This document shows, piece after piece, positions 21,086 through 32,950 of a DNA stretch of 58,970 nucleotides. How positions within the stretch are numbered: the stretch's first letter is position 1; every line of letters starts with the position of its first letter. This DNA comes from Phlegmacium glaucopus (Eukaryota; Basidiomycota; Agaricomycetes; Agaricales; Cortinariaceae). The position numbers were made by a program, and so were the translations under genes. The stretch is from positions 35,489 to 94,458 of the forward strand of contig MU130239.1 in NCBI GenBank assembly GCA_015039465.1. Direction: 5' to 3'. Below the pieces are notes generated by a model. The model ran no database searches, had not been told where the DNA came from, and worked only from the letters and a program-made list of their open reading frames with translations.

Positions 21086-22395
21086 CAAAAAACCTTCATG
21101 CTGCCAGCGGCGGAGGTAGAAATCGAAGTAGCTCACCACCACCACCACCACCACCCGCATATCATGCTTATGCAGCCTCTGTATTCGAAGGCGGCAACAA
21201 AATTGCATTTGATCCTCGAGATATACAACAAGATGCTATTGAAGAAGCCGGGACAGGCGGAAAGATGCCTCGTCTGACCATCATGGAAGATGTCTTGCCC
21301 TTAGGAATCAAGGATAAACAGGTGCTTTCTTTTGTTACTTTCGATATATTCCAACCCCACGTCAAGTCCGTTTTGCCACCGTAATCTAGCAGCTGTTGTT
21401 TCACATTCTGATTACAATTCGTTTCACCCCCAGGGTTATCTCTCTTTCTTGAACGACAACATTTCATACACCCTACGTGGCTGTATTCTTATCGAGCTAG
21501 CTCTCCGACGACGCATAGCCCCAGTCCGAGATGCCAACCGACGGCGGATACCCATAGCAGAACGGATCATCGAGGTGATAGATGATCGTCAGACAGGGGA
21601 AACCATCTTGGATGAAACACTCAAAATGATGAAAATGCAACAGGAGGTTGAGAAATCGAGTATCAATTCATGGGTTGACCTTATAAGCGGTGAGTTCTTG
21701 AAAATCCTTTTCGATAAATCCTATATCCCCATCCAACATTCGTTGAATCTTCTGCAACCATATAGGAGAAACATGGAACGTTATGAAGATCGGTTTTCAA
21801 CTTAAACAAGTTGGCGAACGTCCTGCAGAAGGTCTAGTCGACAAAGGCGTCCTTCGGACTGAGAAACACAACTTCCTTCTATTCGATATGGCTACCCACC
21901 CAGTAGCTGATGTTCGCACAAAGGAATCCATAGTATCACGCGTAGTAACCCTTCTCACATCATCCACAGCTGCTCTACCTCCTGCCGCCCTCGACAAAGA
22001 AGGTATACAATGCCGCGTCCCTGAGAGCAGTGTGTCTGGTATGCACTGCTTACACTGCTAGTGTGCTAGATAACGCATTCGGAAAGCCGGCATATGAGGA
22101 TAGAGAGGCGGGTTTCCAGAGATGCGATGAAATTCTAGGAGAATCTATTTGTTGGCCTTTCGGGACGGGTGGGATTAACTCTGGAGCACCGTCAGTGCCA
22201 GCTACAGCTGCTGGAAGGCGGAGACAAGCGATGAGAATAGCTAGCGGAAGAGGGGGAGAGGTTAGTGGGAGAGAGGTCGTACTTGGGCTGCTTCAGGAAG
22301 TGAGGAAAGAGACAGTAGGAGGTGAAGACGATGTTGGATTCGAGTTGATCGCGGGTGTTCTAGAGGTCCTTACAAAACTCGATTCGTTGATATAA
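21086..22395 (+). pseudogene. VPS74: VPS74/GOLPH3 (GPP34) copy B, single-base frameshift
   Basis: Exon 1 (to 21321) encodes FEGGNKIAFDPRDIQQDA then MPRLTIMEDVLPLGIKDKQ. The intron is 21322-21433. Exon 2 (21434-21689) carries [20 protein letters not shown], a basic patch [18 protein letters not shown] and SINSWVDL. The intron is 21690-21765 and exon 3 is 21766-22395. The basic residues and IDDRQTGE fit the PI4P-binding GPP34 fold known from yeast Vps74 and GOLPH3. Relative to copy A there is one extra base near 22015-22022 (GCGTCCCTGAG against GAGTTCTGAG). This switches the frame, and the C-terminal 120 codons (22030-22395) continue in the next frame. It lies divergent from MAM33. Confidence 0.85.
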
Positions 22396-23029
22396 GAATT
22401 TTTCACGCCCTTTCCAACCTGAGCATATTTCCTTTGTTCTGTTTTTAGTGTCCTCTTTCTGACGAGCTTCACTTTTTTAACGATTGATCGTACACCTAGG
22501 AAATTCTTAAACTTACTATTTGGAACCTCTTGTATAAGAAACGCATTTCAAGATTGATGTCCTGTGGAGGTATATAATCCGAAGCTGTCTAAAACGGAAG
22601 GCAGCGGGCAATGCTGGGCTGTTCGGAACAGAAGACCGTACGGCATCACAAGGTGCGATCACCACTGCGATGCTGCCGATGCACACGTTAGAGAGGTCGA
22701 CTGAGGTCGATCAGCATCATGTATACATCTCGTCAGCTCAAAACCATTTGGCGAACGCTTCGGAGGTGTGTATTTCGACGTATATATTTCCTTGAATCGT
22801 TTTATTAAATATAAGATAATTAAATGATAGGAAGTAAAATACAGTCTCAAAAAAAGCGTCTTCCGTCCAGATTGTCTACAAGAGCAAATAAACAGAAGAA
22901 CCTTTGCCTGAGATGGAAGTCAGCGGCTCATACATCAGAGATAGCAAAGATAGAAGCGTCACGTCACATGATAGATAAGAAATTAGTGATTCTAATCTCC
23001 AAGCCCCTAGCTCTCTCTCAGATAAGTAC
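22396..23029 (+). other. VPS74-GTPase spacer, unit B
   Basis: Non-coding spacer homologous to 11649-12333 and 54000-54805, with the same landmarks and small indels. No gene is seen. Confidence 0.6.
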
Positions 23030-26000
23030 ATGGACGACGCCTTCAAACTTCGACAGAAATATAATCGTTTTCGTATTCTCGTGATCGGTCGGGCCGGTGC
23101 TGGCAAGACAACACTCTTGAAGCGGGTCTGCAATACGACCGAGGAGCCTTGCATTTACGACGAAGAGAGCAACAATTTAGTGTGTTTCATGTCTACTTGT
23201 GGATGGATCCCAGATTGATTTAAAAATTTGAATCAGTTGGAGCCAACCTCAGAGGTAAGTAATCATCGTGTCTTGATTGATTGAACCAGATTTTTGACTT
23301 TACTGTTGACCAGCGCGGGTGCCACGACATCAACCGCTCATTTGTGTTTTCTACCAATCCTCAGTTCATCTTCCATGATTCTCCCGGGTTTGAGTCAGGA
23401 GACGAGAATCAGCTGAAGGAAGTACAGTCATTCATTGAGATGCGTGCGAAGTCCACCGACGTGGAGGACCAGCTTCATGCCATTTGGTCCGTTCCATTAT
23501 CTGGCTTCGCTGTTTTATTTATTGCGGTTATAGGTTCTGTTTTAAACCAGATAAATCTCGACCTCTACTGGAGTTAGAGCAGAGGTTTTTCAATGAGCAA
23601 CGAGCAGGAAATGGTTTGTTGTCGACTTGTCGACTTCATCTCTCTGAGTACCTCACTGACGTATATACAATACCACCCAGCACCAGTGATCGCAATCTTC
23701 ACGAAATTTGATGATCTGATCATTCAGGTCTTCAAAAGGTCTTTAGGCATGCAGGGAAGTCGTGAAGAGGCAGTCAAGTTATTGGAGGACAGGTTTCGAG
23801 CACCACTGTTCAAGTATAAGTATCCACCAAAAGCCCATGTATGCATTGAAGGCATGTTTCCTATGCTTCAGAGAGTGTATCTATTTTATTGACTTAATTG
23901 ATACACAGCCATGCACAAAGATGATGGTGATCATCAGGAGCAGGTGAAAGAACTGACAGACAAAACAGCAGATTCCCTTGATGATCTTGCACTCAAGATA
24001 TTATTTATTTCACTTCAGCAAAATAATCTAGAACTGTCTATCACATATGCCATAAGATAGTAGGTATTTTCCATAAATTTCTGATATATGAGTTGATGCC
24101 AGTGTTAGTGCACCAAATCTGGGAAGCTCCATTGAAATGGTTTGTTTTATTGTGATCCCTGAGCAACTTATTACCCAGAACTGAAGCTTTAAAAGGAAAA
24201 GGTTGTGACAGCCTGCTTGATATGGTTCTACCATTCATATGTGAGTTGAAGTTACATTCATTGTATCCAATATTCATTAGTAGCATAAAAAGAACCAAGT
24301 AAGTACAAGATTGACTAAGGTAAGAGACCTATCTCTTGATAAAAATTCCCATTAGCTGATGCAGGTGTAATAGTGGTCGAATATAGGCTGACAATAAGAA
24401 GGACCATGTATGAAATATCTAGATTTTACTGACCAGAAGTGAAGTAATCTGTTATTTAGGATGTAAGTGAGCCAATAATTGACAGGCAGGAAGGTGTCAA
24501 CTGAATGTTGTTCAACAGTATGTAAGTTGTATAATTTATGACAAACATATAGAGACATTCAACAAGGTTTCCAGGGGAAAACAGTAAGAAAGCATTTATG
24601 ACCGTGAAGGCAGAAACTAAACTTGTCATGAAGGATGTATGAGGCACCTAAGTGATTCCCATTGAAGTACTCATGGGGCCACTGGAAAATGTATCCAGAG
24701 TGTGAGTCCCTGTCTCTCTTGGTGTAAAATGTGGCTGACTGACCTGAAAATGTGTCCAGCTTGTGAGTCCCTCTCTCTTGGCTTAAAATTTACTGACCTG
24801 AAAATGTGTCCAGCTTGTGAGTCCCTCTCTCTTGGCTTAAAATTTGGTGGACTGACCTGAAAATGTGTCCAGCAAGTGAGTCCCTCTCTCTTGGTTTAAA
24901 ATTTGGCTCACTTAGACTGGCCCTGAAAATGTGTTCAGGGAGTGAGTCCCTCCCTCTTGGCTTAAATTGTGGCTGAGTGAGCTGAAAATGTGTCCAGAAA
25001 GTGAGTCCCTCTCTCTTGGATTAAAATGTGGCTGACTGAGCCGAAAATGTGTCCAGTTTGTGAGTCCCTCCCTCTTGGCTTAAAATATGGCTGACTGACC
25101 TGAAAATGTGTTCAGGGAGTGAGTCCCTCCCTCTTGGCTTAAATTTTGGCTGACTGACCTGAAAATGTGTCCAGAAAGTGAGTCCCTCCCACTTGGCTTA
25201 AAATTTGGCTGACTGACCTGACAATGTGTCCAGCTTGTGAGTCCCTCCCTCTTGGCTTAAAATTTGGCTGACTGACCTGAAAATGTGTCCAGTTTGTGAG
25301 TCCCTCTCTCTTGGTGTAAAATGCAGCTGACTGACCTGAAAATGTGTCCAGGAAGTGAGTCCCTCTCTCTTGGCTTAAAGCTTGGCTGACTGACCTGAAA
25401 ATGTGTCCAGGAAGTGAGTCCCTCTCTCTTGACTTAAATTTGGCTGACTGACCTGAAAATGTGTCCAGTCTGTAAGTCCCTCTCTCTTGGCTTAAAATTT
25501 GGCTGACTGCCTGAGATTTGTGTTCAGGGAGTGAGTCCCTCTCTCTTGGCTTAAAATTTGGCTGACTGACCTGAAAATGTGTCCAGCTTGTGAGTCCCTC
25601 TCTCTTGGCTTAAAATTTGACTGACTGACCTGAAAATGTGTCCAGACAGTGAGTCCCTCTCTCTTGGCTTACAATTTGGCTGACTGACCTGACAATGTGT
25701 CCAGGCAGTGAGTCCCTCCCTCTTGGCTCAAAATTTGGGTGACAGACAAAATGTGTCCAGGAAGTGAGTCCCTCCCTCCTGGCTTAAAATTTGGCTGACT
25801 GACCTGAAAATGTGTCCAGCAAGTGAGTCCCTCTCTCTTGGCTTAAAGCTTGGCTGACTGACCTGAAAATGTGTCCAGCTTGTGAGTCCCTCTCTCTTGC
25901 CTTAAAATTTGGTGGACTGACCTGAAAATGTGTCCAGCTTGTGAGTCCCTCTCTCTTGGCTTACAATTTAGCTGACTGACCTGAAAATGTGTCCAGGCAG

Positions 26001-27990
26001 TGAGTCCCTCTCTCTTGGCTTAAAATTTGGCTGACTGACCTGACAATGTGTCCAGCTTGTGAGTCCCTCCCCTCTTGGCTTAAAATTTGGCTGACTGACC
26101 TGGCAATGTGTTCAGGGAGTGAGTCCCTCTCTCTTGGCTTAAGGTTTGGCTGACTGACCTAAAAAATGTGTCCAGCAAGTGAGTCCCTCTTTCTTGGCTT
26201 AAAATTTGGCTGACTGACCTGAAAATGTGTCCAGCTTGTGAGTCCTTCTCTCTTGGCTTGAAATTTGGCTGACTGAGCTGAAAATGTGTCCAGCCAGTGA
26301 GTTCCTCTCTCTAGGTTTAAAATTTGGCTGACTGACCTGGAAATGTGTCCAGCCAGTGAGTCCCTCTCTCTTGGCTTAAACTTTGGCTGACTGACCTGAA
26401 AATGTGTCCAGCAGGTGAGTCCCTCTCTCTTGGCTTAAAATTTGGCTGACTGACTTGGCAATGTGTTCAGGGAGTGAGTCCCTCTCTCTTGGCTTAAAAT
26501 TTGGCTGACTGACCTGAAATTGTGTCCAGAAAGTGAGTCCCTCCCTCTTGGCTTAAAATTTGGCTGACTGACCTGAAAATGTGTCCAGCGAGTAAGTCCC
26601 CCTCTCTTGGCTCAAAATTTGGCTGACTGACCTGAAAATGTGTCCAGCGAGTGAGTCCCTCCCTCTTGGCTTAAAATTTGACTGACTGACCTGAACATGT
26701 GTCCAGCGTGTGAGTCCCTCTCTCTTGGCTTAAAATTTGGCTGACTGACCTGAAAATGTGTCCAGTTTGTGAGTCCCTCTCTCTTGGTTTCAAACTTGCT
26801 TGACTGACCTGAAAATATGTCCAGGTTGTGAGTCCCTCTCTCTTTGCTCGAAATTTGGTTGACTGACCTGAAAATGTGTTCAGGGAGTGAGTCCGTCTCT
26901 CTTGGCTTAAAATTTGGCTGACTGACCTGGCAATGTGTTCAGGGAGTGAGTCCCTCTCTCTTGGCTTAAAATTTGGCTGATTGACCTGAAAATGTGTCCA
27001 GCGAGTGAGTCCCCTCTCTTGGCTCAAAATTTGGCTGACTGGCCTGAAATTGTGTCCAGCGAGTGAGTCCCTCCCTCTTGGCTTAAAATTTGACTGACTG
27101 ACCTGAACATGTGTCCAGCGTGTGAGTCCCTCCCTCTTGGCTTAAAATTTAGCTGACTGACCTGAAAATGTGTCCAGTTTGTGAGTCCCTCTCTTGGTTT
27201 AAAACTTGCTTGACTGACCTGAAAATATGTCCAGGTTGTGAGTCCCTCTCTCTTTGCTTGAAATTTGGTTGACTGACCTGAAAATGTGTTCAGGGAGTGA
27301 GTCCCTCCCTCTTGGCTTAAAATTTGGCTGACTGACCTGAAAATGTGTCCAGCCAGTGAGTCCCTCCCTCTTGGCTTACAACTTGGCTGACTGACCTGAA
27401 AATGTGTCCAGCTTGTGGGTCCCTCTCCCACCTTTCTGTAAGGGTGCATTGCTGACAATGCCTTCTGAACTTGCTTTTCCTTTCTGTAGTTGAAAAATAC
27501 AGAAGCAGTGACAATGATCATGAATACCAGATTTGACTGGTCTTCATCTCATGCACAACTTACTGGGGACCAGACACATTACCTGTCTGTGCTTGCTGGT
27601 CTGTCTGGTTTCCTCCCCACCTTGATACTATCCTCATTGTCCTTCCTTCCTTTTCTACCTTATATAGCCCTTCTCATTTGTCTGGAAAATTCCTTTTGGA
27701 ACCAGTCTCAATCTGCCTCCTTCATTGATGCTTTTGACCAGGCTTTTGAAGTTTACACAAAAATTGGTATACGGGAGAAGGTGGAGGTTGCACTTAAAGG
27801 GCTTGGGGATTGGCCTAGTCAAGAGCATAAGGCTGATTTGGATGGATTCAAATCCAAACTATCTGAAACAATTCTTAATTATCGACTCTGTATGTTTAAT
27901 TCTATCTTCTCATCGTTGCCAATCCTGCTAATGATTATTGGTCACTTCAAGCATATCCCAACAATCTCACACCCTCAAACTGACCATTAA
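23030..27990 (+). CDS. P-loop GTPase (AIG1/septin-like fungal family), copy B, with array intron
   Basis: Exons and frames that join cleanly: 23030-23179 (G1 GRAGAGKTTLL; start MDDAFKLRQKY); 23237-23254, an 18-nt micro-exon coding LEPTSE; 23314-23486 (HDSPGFESGDE, G3); 23534-23613 (KPDKSRPLLELEQRFFNEQR); 23681-23851 (APVIAIFTKFDDLIIQ with the G4-type TKFD, then EDRFRAPLFKYKYPP); then from 23909 (MHKDDGDHQEQVKELTDKTA). The junction 23851/23909 appears to use a GC-AG intron (GCATGT...ACACAG). The frame then meets TAG at about 24060, unless a GTAGGT donor there is used. After the mini-intron array a final exon (27490-27990) encodes NTEAVTMIMNTRFD, hydrophobic segments and GDWPSQEHKADLDGFKSKLS. 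The central exons could not be settled by eye. This is the most complete copy in the window. Confidence 0.75.
24675..27425 (+). repeat. Intronic tandem array of mini-intron-like units, copy B (47 spacers)
   Basis: About 46 units of 59-60 bp with the same donor-branch-acceptor layout as copy A. I read 47 spacers between YAG and GTRAGT; every one is 3 nt (AGT, CTT, CTT, CAA, GGA, AAA, TTT and so on, ending GTT, GGA, CCA, CTT) and none is a stop codon. Donors are GTGAGT or GTAAGT, except the last (GTGGGT). Acceptor variants are CCAG, TTCAG and similar; the AG and the pyrimidine before it persist. Units here mostly read CTTGGCTTAAAA, against CTTGCCTTAAAA in A and D, so the arrays homogenised separately. 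The final donor feeds a normal acceptor (TTTCTGTAG) at the C-terminal exon. Confidence 0.9.
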
Positions 27991-28297
27991 TGATGTTGGA
28001 AGTTATCACCATCACACCCCACGTCATTCCGGCCAATTTTCTTTTCTTTTGTGTCTGTGTACTGGATGTTTAAGTTCCTTTGACAGCCTCTGAGCAAGTT
28101 ATGACTTGGAATTGAATACCAAACTATATGATTTGTTGTTTTTACTGCAGTGTTTCACTATAAAGTCAAAGCCTCACAAGTGACCAGACACCATACAACC
28201 AACAATGTTGTATATATCAAGTGCATTTTAAGCAATGAGGGATGCATTGTTGATGGATATTTTGCATATGAAGTAGAAACAATCATAATTCAAGTAA

Positions 28298-28686
28298 GAT
28301 AGAGGTCACCAGGAACCAGCACCCTTACATAATCAAAAACTATGCTAATGGCAGCCTTAATTATTTGCACAACAAAACCCTTAGCCCTAATTTAATACCA
28401 TAGAAGTGTGCAGAACGGATTTAGCTACAACTCTATGGAAATTTTTTTTCTCAAAACAAAGAATAGCCCAAGATTTTTGGGGATGAAATCTTTTGATCCA
28501 AAACATCACCAAATGCCTCAATTGCTTTGGAGGAAGGTTTTTAAAAAAGTCAACATTTCATGATGCTACATTTTGTAGCTTATGTAATCACAACCCGTGA
28601 CCATAGCACATAGCAGAGGCATAGAGTGCAGCAAAAAAACAAAAACAGAAAATGCACTGAAAAACATACTCTACTTTGTCTAACTG
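28298..28686. other. Junction between unit B and a TE-associated gene
   Basis: A/T-rich sequence beyond the end of unit B. I see no gene; it is probably the upstream region of the frame at 28687. Confidence 0.4.
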
Positions 28687-29239
28687 ATGGGTCGACAGTC
28701 TAAGGCCATACAGGCATGCTTGAAGAACCTCCAAATGCCTATCACAACCCAAAAAAGTGTTGAAGATGTCACCAATACAGAGGATACCAACAGAAAGGAT
28801 GACCTTCTCGAGGAAGGGTTTTTCTTCTTGGATGAGGACTGTGACAGTGGGGATTCAGATTATGATGAGGAGATTGATGAAAAAGAGTTATCTGAATTAA
28901 AAACAGAGGCCGACATTCACCGTTTCAATGCTATTCTTGCAGAGGCACAGGCAGTTGCAGTCCAAGCTGCAAAAGAGGCAGCTGAATTGAAGCCCAAACG
29001 GAAAATGCATTACACAGGAAATTCAATGTGTACTGTCCAACACCATGCTAAAAAACAACGCCAGCTAGAGGCAATAGGCCAGAAGTTCATTAATACATGG
29101 TTTCAGAAGAAGGACTCACCATATATGGTCATGATGGTTTCTGATGATGAAGCTGAGGGAACTGAAAGGGAGGATGAGCTTGAGCAACCAGAAATTGAAG
29201 AGGAGTCCATTAACCATCTGTTTTTAAACCCAAGCATAG
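28687..29239 (+). pseudogene. N-terminal part of a basidiomycete transposon-associated protein, cut by an LTR element
   Basis: A 184-codon stretch starts MGRQSKAIQACLKNLQ and has an acidic region (DEDCDSGDSDYDEEIDEKE). It then has an alpha-helical Ala/Glu segment and the motif KRKMHYTGNSMCTVQHHAKK. From memory, R/K-x-YTGNS-x-RT-x-RH-type motifs of this kind occur at the N-terminus of large repetitive transposon proteins in Agaricomycetes, which is the basis of the call. The frame runs into the LTR at 29240, so the gene is truncated by the insertion. The remaining reading frame to 29310 is LTR sequence. No catalytic domain is present. Confidence 0.5.
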
Positions 29240-31246
29240 TGTTAAGTTTAAAACAAAGGAGTCACGTCAGAGTAACACTGGATTGGACGGAACGGAACTG
29301 GAACAAGTAACAGAAAGGACTTTGGCCTCAGTGTATGTGCTGTGCTGCCCAGCTCCTACAATGTCCTGATTTTTGAACTGGAAGAGAATGGAAAGACGGA
29401 AGACCTCAGTGACTTAGAGGATGAACAAGAGGAGGAAACTAAGATGATATTTGAACTGAGGAAAAACATACAAGTTCGAGTACTTAAATATAAAAGGAAT
29501 TGCAACCGAAATATAGAATATAAATATAAGTGCTGCGTTCTGCTCCCGGAAAAGGTCCTGCATTCTTGGGTGAATAATCCATGGCTGGTGTGCTGACTGA
29601 TAGTGGGAAAGTGATGACAAAGGAATAGTTGTTATGGTGAAGGTGTGGTAATGGGTTTGGAGTATCGTTGGAAGAGTCAGAATGATACGGAGAAGTCTTG
29701 GAGTTGGATGTAGGAGGAGTAGAACCAGAAACAAGGGAAAGTACTGGAATGGAGTATGGACTACCGGAAAGAACTCCAACAGAGTCGGACCGGAGTAATG
29801 TATGATGAAATGTAACAGTACCTCCCTGTCAAGGCCAAGACCCTCAAGGCCATGTGATGGTCCATGCAAGGTTGGCGTAGTATAAAGCCTGTCGGAGACT
29901 GGTGATGACTCTTCACTTCGCATAACTTCTCAAACCCCCATCCTCTAATCAAACACCATGAACAACAACAACAACACTGGCTCTTCCCAACAAGCTAAGT
30001 TGGAAGAGGCCTGGGCTCAAATTCAGAGCAAGCGGGAGGTGGAAGAGTGAGCATGGGAGGTGGAGGAGAAGGAGTTGATGGAGTTGGAGGCAGCAGCAGC
30101 AGGAAGAGGAGGACCAGAGAGCGGAGGAGGAGAGAAAGAGGGTGGAAGTGGAGAAGAAGAGTAGAGAGGAGCAGCAGCAGGTTCGAAAGGCAGAGGAGCA
30201 GAAGAGGAGAGAAGTGGAGGTGATAGACCTCGATGATGATGAAGTAGAAGAAGAAGTGGAAGAGATTGGAATTGAGCCAGGGCCCAGTGTCACGAAAAAA
30301 AGAAAACTAAACAAAAAAGTAAGTGCATTCTGCTAGAACAAGAAAACATAGCACTAAAATGAAACATAGGAACAAGTAGCTCCAACCATGGAGCAAAATC
30401 GCCCAGCCTGCACCTTATGTACAGGCGCAGGCACTATGTGCCATGGAAAGATGTGGGGGCCCGGGTGCTTCAGGTGCTACCAGCTGAAGAAGGGCTGTAG
30501 CATAGTTGGAGGGAAAAAGAGGATGGTGGTGGTGGAAATCCCAGCGGAGAGGGTCAGAGGGAAAGGAAAAGGAAAAGGCAAGGCTAAGGAGGTTATGGGG
30601 TGGGAATTGGAAGGAATGGATAGGATGGTGGATGTGTTGGAGATGATAGGAGGGTGGTTGCAGAAGTTGGTGGAGACTCAGGAGGAGATAAGGTTGGCGA
30701 TGGAGGTGCAGATGAGGAGGGAGTTTGAGAAGGAGAGATGGGAAGAAGAAAGGAGAAAAGATGAGAAGAAATGGAAGGAGGTGAAGAAAGCGGAGAAGGG
30801 TGTAGAAACGGAGAGGCAAGAGGAGACAGAGGACGAGGAGATGGAAACAAATGACAGGGACAAGTCGGAGGTGGAAGGAGGATTGGGAGCGGAGACAGAG
30901 AAGATGGAAGGAGCGGAGGAAGAAAGGATGGAAGAAGTAGAAAAAACAATAGAATAGATAGAAAAATAATTTGTATATAATTTTTTTCTTGTTGTTGTTT
31001 TTTTTTTTTGTTTTGTTTTATAAAAGGACTTTGTTTTCTTAACTTTGTTTTGTGAAATGGAAGAGTAAGATAATGGAAAGGAATAGAATGGAAAAGACAT
31101 GGAAAGGAACAAAAAAACAAGGAAAGGAAAGGAAGAGGAATCAAGTGAGCGGAAGAGGTCCGGGTTTAGCCAGATAGCTCAAGTGGAAATCAGCAACAAG
31201 TTCGGACGTGTGTCCTAATTCATTAGCTGGTAACCAGGAAGTTTCT
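29240..31246 (-). mobile_element. Old, truncated copy of the chromovirus: LTR plus antisense gene plus integrase tail
   Basis: An LTR (29240-29817, TGTTAAG...TGTAACA) is about 578 bp and is homologous to 39791-40384. It is followed by the antisense gene region and a short piece matching the integrase C-terminal area (AAATCAGCAACAAGTTCGGA, about 31187-31210). Homology stops near 31246. CpG sites of the young copy are commonly TpG or CpA here. The element is therefore an older copy with its gag-pol part gone. Confidence 0.8.
29958..30957 (+). pseudogene. Antisense Zn2Cys6-like gene, old copy
   Basis: The start at 29958 is 77 nt after a TATAAAG (29881). It opens a frame with a premature TGA at 30048 and a frameshift before the acidic end IDLDDDEVEEEVEE. 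An intron with GTAAGT donor (30319) and CATAG acceptor (30369) joins in frame to exon 2 (30370-30957). Exon 2 reads EQVAPTMEQNRPACTLC and then gives the cysteine set C-x2-C-x6-C-x8-C-x2-C-x6-C, ending GCFRCYQLKKGCSIVGG. Coiled-coil E/K/R helices and an acidic tail follow. Exon 2 is intact, but exon 1 is broken. Confidence 0.7.
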
Positions 31247-32950
31247 GCTTTCATACATGTTTCATATGACTCAAGACAAATGATTTGGCTATTAAATTAA
31301 TAGGTTTTTGTGCACAAGGACATCTAACTCACTTCAGAGAGCTAGGAAGACTGTTTATGAACTGATTGTTGCTGATGAGGATCAGGCATGGCCACAGGGG
31401 CTTCTGATGGGTTTGTGACTTGCCGATGGTGGATTGCTCATCAATGCAGCAAGCATTTAGGAAACAGCCTCAAATTTGCAGGGGCCAGCATTGGATGAGG
31501 TTCACCTGCACTGTGACGACGTGGAACTGGCCCACCCTCTGATGTTTGGTGGCCCAGAGCTGCTGGGCCAGGTGGAACCAGTCAGGCAAGGAAGGTGGGA
31601 GAGTGGTGACAGTGATAAGGTGGGGAAAGACCTGGGGTGCGAGGAAAGACTTGTGGTTGAGGGATCTAGAGCTTCCTTGAGACCAGGAAGCAAGGAGCTA
31701 CAAGCACACATATTAGTAGTGAAGGGTGGAATGATCAAGGGGCTTACCTGATGGAGCTAGCTTGCTGAGCCAGGACAGAGGCAAGAACTACCATTCTGCG
31801 TTTGTGGCAGCCTGAAATTGTAAAGAAACTGTCTCTTTTCCTCAGTCAATGGTCATTCCTCCGCAAGAAAACAGGCATGGTGGGCTAAGAACTGTCATTT
31901 TTAGCCTTCATGACAGCTTCATATTTTGATGGGCAAACATTTTGCTAGCAATCCCAGAGCATTGGGCTTGAGCGAGTTGGCAAAATGCCTGTTCTGGGCA
32001 GGGTCAGATGGATGTGACAGAGCTGGGTCAGTTCTTGAATTAGGTTCCACTTGGTGGTACATTCAGCTACATATAATAATGGCAGGAACATACCTTCATA
32101 CCTTGGCAGGTGTATGTAACACACTCAAAATTAAACAATGCCTCACTTTTGAGAGATTGGCAATTCTGCCTCATGTACTATCAGTGGCAGGCAATATATA
32201 AGTTTATGCATTGAACTCACCGCTGCTCTCAATTGCCCCCTCCTGTTGATGCCAGTCCTTTACCAATCACCATCCTCTTTGCTACTACCACTAGCCAGAG
32301 CCAGCTTGATGACATACATCAAGACCTTGATTGAGGAAGGAGGACTCTTGGCATCCTCCCACTTAACCGAGGATTGGTTCACTCTTTTTGCATGAGTGCC
32401 ATTGCCATTGCACAGCGACTTTTTTTTGGTTTGTTTTGAGTGCTCTATGTCAATTGTGGATAAGTAGTCGATTCAAATCCAAGTCATCCAACTTACGGAG
32501 GTGTGACATGGTCTTGTCCCCTGTCCAAATCCACATCTTTCGTTGCATCACATCTGAGCCCCATTCCTGTTCAGTTCCAGGTTACATCCCTGGATGATCC
32601 TGATCCAGCTTGCTTTCAGGCTTTATGTTGCGTCGTGTGTGCACAGACAGTGACAGACTGATCAGCAGAGAGTTGAGAGCGCAAGCTGAGCTGGTGCCAG
32701 AGTGCGTCCAGATGGCAGTGAGCAGCATGGGACCATCACAGCTTACCTATGCTGGTGACATGTGATTGGAAACCGTTGCTTGGGTCAGCAGAAACCTTAC
32801 TTCTCTCTGGGACTTATCCTCTATCAGTCCATCACCTGGCACAACCAAACAAATGCAGCTGAGAGAACAGTCCACTCTTGCCCTCCATAGTGGAGTGTTT
32901 ATTTGTGTTGATTCACATGAATTTAAACAAATCCTGAATTTAGACCCTGT
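31247..32950. other. Unassigned 1.7-kb segment
   Basis: Sequence between the truncated chromovirus and the unit C remnant. The longest frame is 91 codons (31476-31751), with no family I recognise. CpG is scarce, as in other old repeats here. I see no RNA gene, repeat or clear border motif. It may be more of the transposon gene cut at 29240, but I cannot support that. Confidence 0.3.

Larger units (their letters stand above)
16136..28297. repeat. Tandem segmental unit B (most complete)
   Basis: This contains gene X (minus), MAM33 (minus), VPS74 (plus), the GTPase (plus) and the largest array. It follows unit A directly; A's 3' flank gives way to the 3' end of gene X near 16136-16170. Compared with unit D it has one extra 1.93-kb TIR element in gene X. 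It ends near 28297 at the same position as unit A. Confidence 0.85.

Noticed and set aside
26671..27521. Long minus-strand frames of about 118 and 165 codons inside the array
   Set aside because: They result from the 59-60 bp period (a 20-residue repeat). The same strand is interrupted elsewhere in the array, and the splice-motif reading explains the sequence better.
30415..31144. Pro/Leu/Ser-rich minus frames
   Set aside because: They are shadows of the purine-rich antisense gene (old copy).
31476..31751. A 91-codon frame as a gene
   Set aside because: No recognised domain and no splice context; the opposite strand is open to the same extent, and the region lies in CpG-depleted repeat DNA.
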